DNA from: Tumebacillus permanentifrigoris
GTDB taxonomy: Bacteria > Bacillota > Bacilli > Tumebacillales > Tumebacillaceae
DNA: 64,000 nt
NCBI RefSeq assembly: GCF_003148565.1
Contig: NZ_QGGL01000014.1
Location: 33,037-97,036 of the forward strand
Direction: 5' to 3'
Each line of letters begins with the position of its first letter. Within the stretch, counting starts at the first letter, position 1. This document shows, in pieces, positions 27,009-35,209 of this stretch. The notes under the pieces are model-generated. The model was not told the origin of the DNA. It did no database searches and saw only the letters and a program-made list of their open reading frames with translations. Both the position numbers and the translations under genes were made by a program.

Positions 27009-27800
27009 TTGCCAGTTAATACTCTCATATTAGACGGGACGGCTCACATTGCTGGTATCCAGTACAATGGGTACGAAGCCAAGCCGGTAGCCAATTACAA
27101 CAACTTAATCGGGCTGATACTTTGGCAACGTCAGATCAATACGTCCAAAGACACTACATCACTTTGTCTGACAAGCCTCCCAAGATTCCATTCAGAGTAT
27201 TACAAACAGATCGCGATTAGCCTATTCGCTCATGACGTGGAGTTGGGGATGGGTAACACAAAGAACCAATGGTTTGATGATCCTAAAATCGAAGCGATTT
27301 ATAGAGATTGTGTCGTGGCCGAGTTGCTACAGATTATTCATCGCGGCAAACTGAGACTCATTACCGAAATGGAAGAGGTTAACATATTTCTTGCGTTTGA
27401 AGACCAAAATCAACGCCTCCTGCATTAGATGAAGCAATTTCTGAAAGGGGAAGCGAAAATCCAAAGCCGCCGATTGTTTGACGAAGATCGGTATGGACTG
27501 GGGGACTCAACTGCTGAATTCGCCAAACAAGTGCTTGAGTGGAGTAGGAGAAGCAGTCTGACCTACAATTTCAATAGTGTGATGAATTCATTTCCATGCA
27601 GGATATCGGAGATCGACAATGTAAACGGAGAGAAAGGAATTGGCGAGAAGCTTCGAAAGTTCTTGAACAAGCACTGGGGAGATGAGGGGAAGCGAACCAT
27701 GATCCACCGCATTTTTCGGGAACATAACTTGGCAATTATCGAATCTGAGACCAAACAGAAAACCAAGATGATTGCTTGGGCTGATGATCCGTTTGTTTGA
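27009..27800 (+). pseudogene. Remnant of a larger gene, interrupted by TAG
   Basis: Two collinear pieces lie in one frame, separated by a single TAG at 27426-27428 directly before an ATG. The left piece has no credible start or ribosome-binding site and opens as if mid-protein (TLILDGTAHIAGIQYNGYE). The right piece (123 residues) also lacks a ribosome-binding site. The product is not recognised; the left piece vaguely recalls the C-terminal part of a helicase-like replication protein. It is probably a 5'-truncated and nonsense-mutated gene. Confidence 0.45.
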
Positions 27801-27802
27801 TC

Positions 27803-27830
27803 AAATTGGCTCTAGTTTGTTCTATAAGAA
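27803..27830. repeat. Short direct repeat, copy A
   Basis: The sequence AAATTGGCTCTAGTTTGTTC and the following TATAAGAA recur at 37922-37949 with one change. Similarity continues loosely for another 25 bases (GAGTCGATTTG against GAGCCGATCTG). Confidence 0.65.
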
Positions 27831-27937
27831 GATGGAACTGGAGTCGATTTGCTGGAAGATAAAAAGTAGAGATGTGTTGATTCGAGAGGTTGTTTGCTTC
27901 GCCTCTATATGCCTTTATACGCCGTTTTAGAAGTCGA

Positions 27938-27966
27938 GGGGTACTCACGTATACCCCTCCTTATTT
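27938..27966 (+). terminator. Rho-independent terminator
   Basis: AGGGGTA pairs with TACCCCT, followed by a T-rich run, after the remnant gene. The rest of the 27801-28120 gap holds the direct repeat and a TATAAT at 28078-28083 ahead of the PLD-like gene. Confidence 0.65.
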
Positions 27967-28120
27967 TTGTGCGTACAGAAGAAATTTGAGGCTCATAGTT
28001 TCCCATAAAACAAGAATTTTATAGGGGAATATTTTACTGAATGCGGGAGTCTATTTTATACTGACTGCAGTTAGTTGTATAATAATAATTACGATTGAAA
28101 ACTCAAAAGGGATGGTTGAT

Positions 28121-29227
28121 ATGGCGACTTATATGGGATTTAAAATCTTTGATAGAGAAGAAGTGGATGGAATTATCGAGAAAATTCGCGAAGGATTAAA
28201 TGTATCGACCCAAGAAATCAATATATTGTATGATGCAATCTATCAAAGCTATGTTGGAGGAGATGACTTTATAATCAAATCTCTTTCAATACATGAGATG
28301 AGGTATCAATTAGATTGTATCATGAGAGCACTTTGGGTTATCATAAGACATGGGAAAATTAAAGATAAGGGTTACGTATTTAATAAGCTCTATTTAGCAA
28401 GTGGTGGAGTTGGGTATAAATCACGTAAAAATATCTTTATAAAAAAAGACCTTTGTAGAGGTGGAACAATTGGGTTTAGAGATCGCTATGGATATGTAAA
28501 ATTCCTATTTTCAACAAATGGAAGCGGAGCGATATTAATATTGAAACACGATTACGGGATAAATGTTTTGAAATATATAAAAGAAATTATCGATATAATT
28601 AACAATGAATATCTGAAGGATATTGGCTATGATGTTTTTTTTGATAAAATTGAAATCCTTTTCAAGGACGAAGATGGAACATACTTTAAAGTTTCATTTT
28701 CGGACTTGGGGGAACTTGTGAATGAATCATATTATGGAAAAGAATTATTCGAAAAAATCTGGAGCACTTTCGAATATAAATTAAATAAAAAAAATAATGG
28801 TGGAACTGGTAATGAGGTTTTCTTTTTTGCAAAACAACCCTATACTGCCTACAAGCACATAAGAGAATGCATTCAGAGTGCTAATAAGGAGATATTTATC
28901 ATTGACCCATACATTAGTTCGGATATTTTCGAGCTGCTAGAAATGACTGATGAAAGCATAAAAATTAGAATTATCACGATGAAATTGCAAGGTGATGCAA
29001 AAGTAGTCGCTGATAAATTCAAAAAAGAACGAGGGAATTTTGATTTTAGATTTTCTGACAAATTTCATGATCGTTATATTTTCGTAGATAACACATGTTA
29101 TATGCTAGGGTCATCATTAAATAGCTTTGGCGACCGTGCAACGACATTAGTTTCCGTAAATGATGTTCGCGTAAAAAAAGCAATTGAACAATACGCCGAA
29201 TCCGTCTGGTTTGAAAGGCAGATCTAG
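28121..29227 (+). CDS. PLD-superfamily protein, possible defence effector
   Basis: A 368-residue protein, notably AT-rich even within the island. The N-terminal 240 residues are unrecognised, rich in Lys, Ile and Tyr. The C-terminal 130 residues look like one phospholipase-D-type domain: IIDPYISSDIFELL, then KFHDRYIFVDNTCYMLGSSLN, which fits HxK/R-x4-D-x6-GS with Arg for Lys. Single-HKD proteins act as dimeric nucleases or lipases, and similar domains occur in phage-defence genes; that role here is inference. ATG at 28121 has AAGGG nine bases upstream. Confidence 0.6.
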   Translation: MATYMGFKIFDREEVDGIIEKIREGLNVSTQEINILYDAIYQSYVGGDDFIIKSLSIHEMRYQLDCIMRALWVIIRHGKIKDKGYVFNKLYLASGGVGYKSRKNIFIKKDLCRGGTIGFRDRYGYVKFLFSTNGSGAILILKHDYGINVLKYIKEIIDIINNEYLKDIGYDVFFDKIEILFKDEDGTYFKVSFSDLGELVNESYYGKELFEKIWSTFEYKLNKKNNGGTGNEVFFFAKQPYTAYKHIRECIQSANKEIFIIDPYISSDIFELLEMTDESIKIRIITMKLQGDAKVVADKFKKERGNFDFRFSDKFHDRYIFVDNTCYMLGSSLNSFGDRATTLVSVNDVRVKKAIEQYAESVWFERQI

Positions 29228-30034
29228 TGCGCACAGGTTAGGAACTAATTGACGATAATTATGGATCATTATGAAATCTCCATAAAACTATAATTTCATT
29301 GGGAAGCAAAATGTAGGGGCAAACGCCTCTTCTTTTTGTTTTGGGCAAGGGAATCGTCACTTTATGTGAGACATGTCCGAAAGCTGGCGTTCTTGCCTGT
29401 CAGTAGATTGACGGATCGAATGTCCACCGCAGAAAATATTCTCGTGTTTTTGATGGCTTGCTACATCGACATGTGGTCAGCTTCTTCGTCAGTCCTTGGA
29501 CAATAGGCGTAATCAACTTACGGCCAGTTGGATCGACACGTTTTTTGTCGCGGTGGTTTTGTGCAGACAATCGCGGCGAAGGAGTGTAGCGGTGAATGTG
29601 AGGAAATCCAGCGTTGCGGATGTATGGAGTAACAAACTGCAAAATATTACACCCAAACCACTTCCATCAATACGATTCTGTTAGCTGTCGATTTCGATTT
29701 ATCTATGCTTTTTTGTGGCATAAATCGACATATTAGCAAGCAAAACAGGTAGTTCCCTCGATTGCTAAAAATAGTGTTTCGAATCGATCCCCTAACTGGA
29801 CTATTCAGGACATATGAAAAGCCTCGTACAAGCCCAATACGAGGCGAATAGTTGGATGAGAGGAGCCTATATAGAGGGGGTCTATTTTGTTGTCCAGCGA
29901 CCCGCCGATCTATCGCTGCGAATGCCTCTCTACGCCCTCTGTGCGCCTTGTAGAATTGTTCTATTCGTTGCTGGACACAAAGAAGACCACCCCAGAGCCA
30001 TGAATTAGGCTTCTGGGGTGCGTAATGGCGGTTG
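29228..30034. other. 807-base gap with a structured inverted repeat
   Basis: No credible gene. A hairpin lies at 29821-29845 (GCCTCGTA/TACGAGGC). A long imperfect inverted repeat has arms at 29879-29900 and 29965-29988, which share GGTCT, TTTG and GTCCAGC, and an inner TCTAC/GTAGA stem. A strong stem at 29988-30021 (CACCCCAGA/TCTGGGGTG) has no T run. It could be a structured RNA or a small non-autonomous element. Confidence 0.5.
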
Positions 30035-30481
30035 TCATTCGGTGCTTGGTGGTGCTTGCGACAGAAGTTGCGAACAAAGATCGACCATAATACCTTGATC
30101 TTTCATGCTTGCTAAAAGTTCATTTACAAGATCGTTGTTTATGTCTAAAACAGAAGCAATTGTTTCTTGTACTTCTTGTAGGCTTGGAACTTGGTCACTG
30201 AAAAGTCGATCAGAATAAACTTCGTATCTTTCTTTTCGGAATCTAGCGGGGATCTCCCGTTGTTCATAACGCGTCTTGAAAATCAGCATGATAATTTCCG
30301 AAAGTGTCATTTTTTCTTCAGAAACATTCCGTTCGAGCAACCAATTCCAATACGGATACTTTGGGTCAGAAAGCTTGCTTACAGTCAATCTTCTAAAGAA
30401 CCACGTAAGTTCTTCTACTTGCTGTTTCAACTGTTCTATTTCTTTCTCTTGTTCAGATACTTTTTGTTCAAGGTTTTGCAA
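30035..30481 (-). CDS. Hypothetical coiled-coil protein
   Basis: About 148 residues from a TTG at 30481 with AAGGAAG upstream; an earlier TTG at 30532 lacks a site. The N-terminus is a coiled coil (LEQKVSEQEKEIEQLKQQV), then a mixed region with FFRRLTVSKLSDPKYPYWNWLL and a helical C-terminal half. There is no signal peptide. Not recognised; the helix-rich make-up suggests an oligomeric or regulatory protein. It lies downstream of a secreted-protein gene on the same strand. Confidence 0.55.
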   Translation of the reverse strand: MQNLEQKVSEQEKEIEQLKQQVEELTWFFRRLTVSKLSDPKYPYWNWLLERNVSEEKMTLSEIIMLIFKTRYEQREIPARFRKERYEVYSDRLFSDQVPSLQEVQETIASVLDINNDLVNELLASMKDQGIMVDLCSQLLSQAPPSTE

Positions 30482-30565
30482 CCGAAGCACTTCCTTTCCT
30501 AATGGTGAAGAAACTAGATCGCATTTTAACAAATGTGATCTAGCTCTACAATTCTTCTTACTGAT

Positions 30566-31045
30566 TTAGAAAACCAAAATGTCCAACGCTCTCTTGATCC
30601 CATCGGCAATACTTAGAGCAGTACCCCCGGACAGTTTTAAATCTTTCAACAAAAAGTTGTACATTTTTTCCTTGACAACATTCGTGGCGAGGTCTGGTAT
30701 TCCTGCAATCTCGTCCAATTTACTTGCAATTTTTCCAGAGTATTGTATCGCCGTCTTAGCAGTCTTAGCGTCAAGATATTCTAAAACATCACCGATATAA
30801 GGTGCACCTTTTCGGAAACACGTTGCTAGTAACTGAACAGCTTTCTTTACGATATAACCTTTAACACCATCAGGTTCGGCCATTTGCGGTTGTTGACTTG
30901 GCGGTGCTTGTACCAGCGGTTGTTGTTGAGTGATGGTACTTTGGTTCGTGCTGGTCGTAGCGGCAAAAGCTCCAGATGCCATCGCGAACGAGAACAACGA
31001 TGTCATAACCAGTGTTGTTGCAAGAATCTTTTTGAAGTTGAACAT
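30566..31045 (-). CDS. Secreted hypothetical protein
   Basis: A pre-protein of 159 residues with a clear signal peptide ending ASGAFA. A Gln/Pro/Thr-rich linker (TTSTNQSTITQQQPLVQAPP) leads to a helical domain containing KKAVQLLATCFRKGAPYIGDVLEYLD. ATG at 31045 has AGGAGG nine bases upstream. Function unknown. It is divergent from the XRE-TPR receptor gene, so it is a candidate target of that regulator. Confidence 0.65.
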   Translation of the reverse strand: MFNFKKILATTLVMTSLFSFAMASGAFAATTSTNQSTITQQQPLVQAPPSQQPQMAEPDGVKGYIVKKAVQLLATCFRKGAPYIGDVLEYLDAKTAKTAIQYSGKIASKLDEIAGIPDLATNVVKEKMYNFLLKDLKLSGGTALSIADGIKRALDILVF

Positions 31046-31377
31046 TACGAAACTACCTCCTGATAGTGAATAGGTTCGATACAATTTGCATTGTAATATA
31101 ATAACTTTCTAGACGCAACAGCAAATCGACACTCAATTAATAATGTTTATATATTAAAATTAGATCATCTACTTCCCTGCTCTACTGGCTACCCACCTTT
31201 TTGAACCTATGTTACGCCCTCTCACAGCCCACTGACGATATGCCAAGCATCCACATGACCCTGCTTGTCTGCGGAGCTGTGACGAGCGTGTAAGAAGCTA
31301 TGAAATATTGTGAACAAAATTACTTACTACACTCAGAATTGAAGTAACGATTTGTATACTTCTTTTGTGTAATTCGC

Positions 31378-31383
31378 TATAAT
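31378..31383 (+). promoter_or_regulatory. -10 box ahead of the XRE-TPR receptor
   Basis: A perfect TATAAT with no good -35 element at 17 bases, as for an activated promoter. The remainder of the 31046-31448 gap shows no gene. Confidence 0.4.
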
Positions 31384-31448
31384 TGAAACGACATGTTGTT
31401 TGATCATCGATTTACCTTTAAAGACAACTCGTTCATGGAGGGGTATGC

Positions 31449-32648
31449 GTGAGTACTATAGAACATACAGAAAGTTGTGCAATTGGTAAAATTCCATTAG
31501 GGAGACGGATTTCCGAAATATTAGATGAAAGAGGTAAGGCGCATAATGTTCCTGCCTTTAGTAAGAGAGTTGGAATTAGTGAAAGCACTTTATACAGAAT
31601 CCTGAGCGGGAAAAGGACAATAAAACCTTCTGAGTTGGCAATCATCTCAAAGCATCTAAAAATTAGTATCGAGAGAATCAAGCAAGAAGATACATACCCT
31701 TTGCTTCTAGAATTACGAAATCTCGTGATTGAAAAGAAAAATATGATTAGAGCAAAAGACATTGCACAGTCTCTCCTCTCTAATGCAGTGGGTTATACTG
31801 AGCGATTTGAAATACTAAACTACCTTGGGAAAATACATTATCACTTAAAGCACTATATGGATTCCCACAAAGCATGGGTTGAAGCATTACCCCATGCAGA
31901 AAGGATCGTAGATGTGTTTCAAGATATGGAACCACTAAAAAAGATTACTGGCAACTTGATTAGCTCTTTCACTAAAATTAAGGATTACTCGGGAATGGCT
32001 GTATTCCTTCAAAAGGTACACTCTTCATTTCATGATTCAGTGTATAATCTTGAACATGAATTTATGGGAACATTGTGTCTTTCCTATGCCATTACTGCCT
32101 ATAACCTTGGTGATAAAATGATGGTTCAGCAGAAACTGGAGAAGTCATTGGAGTACTATATTTACACAGGAGATACAGTATTGATCGGAAAAGGCCAACA
32201 TAATATCGCCTATCACAACTTTTTGGAAGGGAAATTCCACCAATCGAAATCATTATTTGAAAAGGACTTGCAAACGCTGGATTACTTATTGGAACCAAAA
32301 CTTATTGCGAGAAAAGATTATATCAAAGTGCTATTGAAGCTAAACGAGAGAGCATTAGCTTTTAGGCTCATCGAAGACTCATTGGTTGAAGTTGAGAAAA
32401 TTCAAGCCCCCCAGTTGAAAGCAAAATTACTATTATTACGTGCTGTTGCAAAAAACGACTTGAAAAGTGCTGAAGGCGTGTTACTTGTTGAGGACGCAGG
32501 TGACGAACAAATCAGGCTGGCTTTCAAATTTATCATGGATTATTACAGCCAAATTAATGACGATAAAGCGTTGATGAAGTATTATAAGATAGCAGGAGAG
32601 TATCTAAACAAATCAGCTATTTTTGATTGGGAGGGGTTTATTCGATGA
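31449..32648 (+). CDS. XRE-TPR receptor of RRNPP type
   Basis: A 399-residue protein. An N-terminal XRE helix-turn-helix (about 17-75, with FSKRVGISESTLYRILSGKR) is followed by a helical repeat domain of about 310 residues with TPR-like units. This is the build of PlcR, NprR and related peptide receptors. GTG at 31449 has GGAGGGG suitably upstream. Its stop overlaps the ATG of a 41-residue secreted peptide gene by four bases, the genetic arrangement of receptor and cognate pheromone. Expected role: peptide-switched transcription control of island genes. Confidence 0.78.
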   Translation: MSTIEHTESCAIGKIPLGRRISEILDERGKAHNVPAFSKRVGISESTLYRILSGKRTIKPSELAIISKHLKISIERIKQEDTYPLLLELRNLVIEKKNMIRAKDIAQSLLSNAVGYTERFEILNYLGKIHYHLKHYMDSHKAWVEALPHAERIVDVFQDMEPLKKITGNLISSFTKIKDYSGMAVFLQKVHSSFHDSVYNLEHEFMGTLCLSYAITAYNLGDKMMVQQKLEKSLEYYIYTGDTVLIGKGQHNIAYHNFLEGKFHQSKSLFEKDLQTLDYLLEPKLIARKDYIKVLLKLNERALAFRLIEDSLVEVEKIQAPQLKAKLLLLRAVAKNDLKSAEGVLLVEDAGDEQIRLAFKFIMDYYSQINDDKALMKYYKIAGEYLNKSAIFDWEGFIR

Positions 32649-32770
32649 GAAAGATAGCAATTATTGGCATGATCTTTTGCATCTGTTTGGTAATCAGTAG
32701 CAAGAGCAACACGAAAATTTCTGAATGGCAAGTGCCTGATCCCAAAGCTTTCACCTACAATATTATTTAA
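32645..32770 (+). CDS. 41-residue secreted signalling pro-peptide
   Basis: A short gene starting within the receptor stop codon (ATGA). The N-terminus MRKIAIIGMIFCICLVISS is a signal sequence of basic residues and a hydrophobic core. The remaining 22 residues (SNTKISEW...AFTYNII) are hydrophilic and then end in a short hydrophobic tail. Phr-, NprX- and PapR-type pheromones have this layout, and mature signals usually come from the C-terminus, so a peptide ending in FTYNII is predicted. A terminator follows at once. The exact mature peptide is inference. Confidence 0.7.
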   Translation: MRKIAIIGMIFCICLVISSKSNTKISEWQVPDPKAFTYNII

Positions 32771-32783
32771 ATAATCCTCATTG

Positions 32784-32818
32784 TGCCTACGACTCTAGAC
32801 AAGACGTAGGCATTTTTT
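32784..32818 (+). terminator. Terminator of the receptor-peptide operon
   Basis: TGCCTACG pairs with CGTAGGCA, then seven Ts. Confidence 0.88.
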
Positions 32819-32925
32819 ATTTATGGAACGAAATTTTTTCTTCGTCATGTATTACAAAAAATACGATTTTAAAATAACAAGGGAGTGTATTATATTTGTA
32901 AACATGTAAATAGGAGGTGGATTAG

Positions 32926-34218
32926 ATGGAAACTTTCGGTCAACGTCTCCGTCAACTACGGATGAAAAAAGGCTTGAATCAAATGCAATTAGCAGAAGGT
33001 ATCGTCACACCGTCGATGATCTCCCAGATTGAATCCGACAAAGCCAAGCCTAGCTACCACGTCATTGGCAAGATCGCGGAGAAACTTGAAATCCCCCTAG
33101 ACGAGCTGATTGGGAACTTGGAAATGAACCTTGTCATCATCAGCGAGTACAGATTGGCGAAAGGAATGCTGTCTGCTGGTGAATTTTCGGGTGCGCTGCC
33201 GTTTTTGCAAAATGTCATCCAAAAGAACAATGGCAAGCTTGATCCGTTTGAAATTCGATACGACTATGCGTTCTGTCTGCTTGGGCTGAATCAGTTTGGA
33301 GAAGCCGAAGAGTCGTTCCAGCAATTGTTAGACCACGCGCAATCAAATAGCGGAAGACCTATCATGATCGTTCGTGTCTTTTATCAACTAGGACACCTCG
33401 AATTGAAGCGCAGACGATTTCAGATCGCGGAGCACTATCTTGCGAAGGCGATCACACAGTTGCAGTCTTCCAATTTGAAGGACGTACATCTTCAATGTTC
33501 GTTGTTACTGACGATGGCGGAGATTCAGCAAAAATCGGGTCAATTGAAACAAGCAGTTGTCACGCTTCAATTGGCCTTACCGATCTTTGAAGAACGAGAG
33601 GACATTCAAGGGTTAGGGAGCCTCTACATGAAGCTGGCGCAATCTTCTCACGAAGCCGACGACTATCAGCAAGCGGTTGACTACGCTCAACGTGCCCAAT
33701 GGTGTTTCGAGACGTTGAACAACAAACATCAGAAATTGACTCTGGTAGCCCGACTTGCAGTTCTGCAAGGGGAAATGGGTGATAGAGACAAAGCGACAAT
33801 CAGTTTAGAGTCTATCGTGGAGGACTACAGACGACTTCGGCGGGATGAGGAAACGGGGATCACGGTAACGGAGCTTGCGAAACTCTACCTTGCAAGTGGC
33901 AAGCTCGATCAAGCGGAGGAAGCGTGTCAAACGGCGCGTAAACTGTTACCGACCGTCCATTCCTACCAAGCATGGGGAGCCAGGATTCAAGCCGGTATCG
34001 CTCAGGCTCGAAATCAACATACAGTCGCGGTAAAATACATGAAACAGGCGGCAGATTGCTTCAAACTCACTGAGTGCCACATGGAATACGAGGAGACGAT
34101 GCAAGAACTATCTCGCTTGTACGAGTTCCACGATGACTGTCAGAGTGCGTTACGTGTTATGCATGAGATGTGGTCATTCAATCGTCAAGCACGGGAGCAG
34201 AGGGGGATCGTGCTATGA
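32926..34218 (+). CDS. XRE regulator with TPR domain
   Basis: A 430-residue protein. The HTH (about 5-60) reads LRQLRMKKGLNQMQLAEG and ends in PLDELIG. TPR-like repeats fill the rest (for example FGEAEESFQQLLDHA, DYQQAVDYAQRAQWCFETLN, LDQAEEACQTARKLL). AGGAGGTGG precedes the ATG. It overlaps the next gene by four bases and heads a three-gene translationally coupled unit. Its codon use is closer to the core than that of neighbouring island genes. No signal-peptide gene is attached, so its ligand is unknown. Confidence 0.78.
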   Translation: METFGQRLRQLRMKKGLNQMQLAEGIVTPSMISQIESDKAKPSYHVIGKIAEKLEIPLDELIGNLEMNLVIISEYRLAKGMLSAGEFSGALPFLQNVIQKNNGKLDPFEIRYDYAFCLLGLNQFGEAEESFQQLLDHAQSNSGRPIMIVRVFYQLGHLELKRRRFQIAEHYLAKAITQLQSSNLKDVHLQCSLLLTMAEIQQKSGQLKQAVVTLQLALPIFEEREDIQGLGSLYMKLAQSSHEADDYQQAVDYAQRAQWCFETLNNKHQKLTLVARLAVLQGEMGDRDKATISLESIVEDYRRLRRDEETGITVTELAKLYLASGKLDQAEEACQTARKLLPTVHSYQAWGARIQAGIAQARNQHTVAVKYMKQAADCFKLTECHMEYEETMQELSRLYEFHDDCQSALRVMHEMWSFNRQAREQRGIVL

Positions 34219-34793
34219 GTCAGGTTGTATTACCGAAGAACGTCGTCGAGTTTGTCAGAACAGAATCTGGCTCACACCTCCTCCTGTTGCTATTAGAGCA
34301 TTCGTTTGGGCATTCCCTACAGCGGATCAATCACATTGAACGTGCAAACATGGCACGAGAATACGGGAACGACTCTACCGTCGAATTAGACTTGGAGTTA
34401 CTTTTGGATCATCTCTCCTTGATTCGTGTGGTTAGCAATCTAAACAGTCGTGCAGAGGAAAGTCTAATCAACTATTGGTCATCGGAGGACGGATCAATCT
34501 CTCTGGCTGATGCGAGACGCTACGTAGCCGATGCCTTGCGAATCGCCCCACAGAAACACCCTGAACGAGGTAGAGCCTATAAGAACCTTGCCTATCTCCT
34601 GCTGGCACGGAACAAGACACAAGCGGCCTGTGAACTCATCGGCAAGGCAATGGAGGTATTCCAGCAGAATGGGCTGATGGAACAGATCGAGGAACTTCTT
34701 GAAATGATCTCGATCCGAACAGAGATGGAGTGTAAAATGTTGCAGGAAAACATTGCAGCGGTACTTCGGGAGATGGAAGTTGAATTGTCATGA
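34215..34793 (+). CDS. Hypothetical TPR-like protein
   Basis: A cytoplasmic 192-residue protein. Helix pairs in the second half resemble TPR units (RGRAYKNLAYLLLARNKTQAACELIGKAMEVF), continuing the repeat style of the preceding regulator. The ATG lies in that gene's stop codon, with AGAGGGGG upstream. Not recognised as a named family; it is likely a partner of the XRE-TPR protein. Confidence 0.65.
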   Translation: MSQVVLPKNVVEFVRTESGSHLLLLLLEHSFGHSLQRINHIERANMAREYGNDSTVELDLELLLDHLSLIRVVSNLNSRAEESLINYWSSEDGSISLADARRYVADALRIAPQKHPERGRAYKNLAYLLLARNKTQAACELIGKAMEVFQQNGLMEQIEELLEMISIRTEMECKMLQENIAAVLREMEVELS

Positions 34794-34996
34794 AGATTGA
34801 TCCTGAATGGGTACGTTGGGGGAGAGGGCAGATAAACTCTGGCGTAGATCGAGGATACCTGTATCAGCATCGGCAGAAATCGAAGCGGTGGAAGTGGAAG
34901 GGAATCGAGTTCGAGGCTCATACACCAATGAGAGCGATTGAGTTGTTGATGAGTCAACAGGTAGGATTGGAACATGGTGAACGAAAGATTGGCTAA
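34790..34996 (+). CDS. Small hypothetical protein, 68 residues
   Basis: It starts within the stop of the previous gene (ATGA) and is the last of the three coupled genes. It is rich in Trp, Arg and Lys (WVRWGRGQ, HRQKSKRWKWKG), hydrophilic and without a signal peptide, so unlike a pheromone precursor. Not recognised. A terminator follows. Confidence 0.6.
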   Translation: MKIDPEWVRWGRGQINSGVDRGYLYQHRQKSKRWKWKGIEFEAHTPMRAIELLMSQQVGLEHGERKIG

Positions 34997-35025
34997 GGGG
35001 GCGACCGATAAAGGTTGCTCTTTTT
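34997..35025 (+). terminator. Rho-independent terminator
   Basis: GGGCGACC pairs with GGTTGCTC through G-T pairs, then five Ts. Confidence 0.7.
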
Positions 35026-35101
35026 CTTTTGATTGATTAACGGGTCATGGATAGGGATTCCATCAGTATTTTAAGTCGATAAAATACGTCTTAGAAACAA
35101 C

Positions 35102-35183
35102 ATTCTAGGATGAATAATGCTGAAAAACACTATACTTTCGTCCGAGAACACGTTATAATCATATTATAAATTCATCCTAGAAT
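35102..35183. promoter_or_regulatory. 14-bp inverted repeat flanking the recombinase promoter
   Basis: ATTCTAGGATGAAT at 35102-35115 and its exact complement ATTCATCCTAGAAT at 35170-35183 bracket a TATAAT at 35153-35158. The right arm ends 26 bases before the recombinase ATG. Regulator operators or recombinase arm sites could look like this. Confidence 0.6.
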
Positions 35184-35209
35184 ACATCGATCTGAAAGGG
35201 GTACATACA

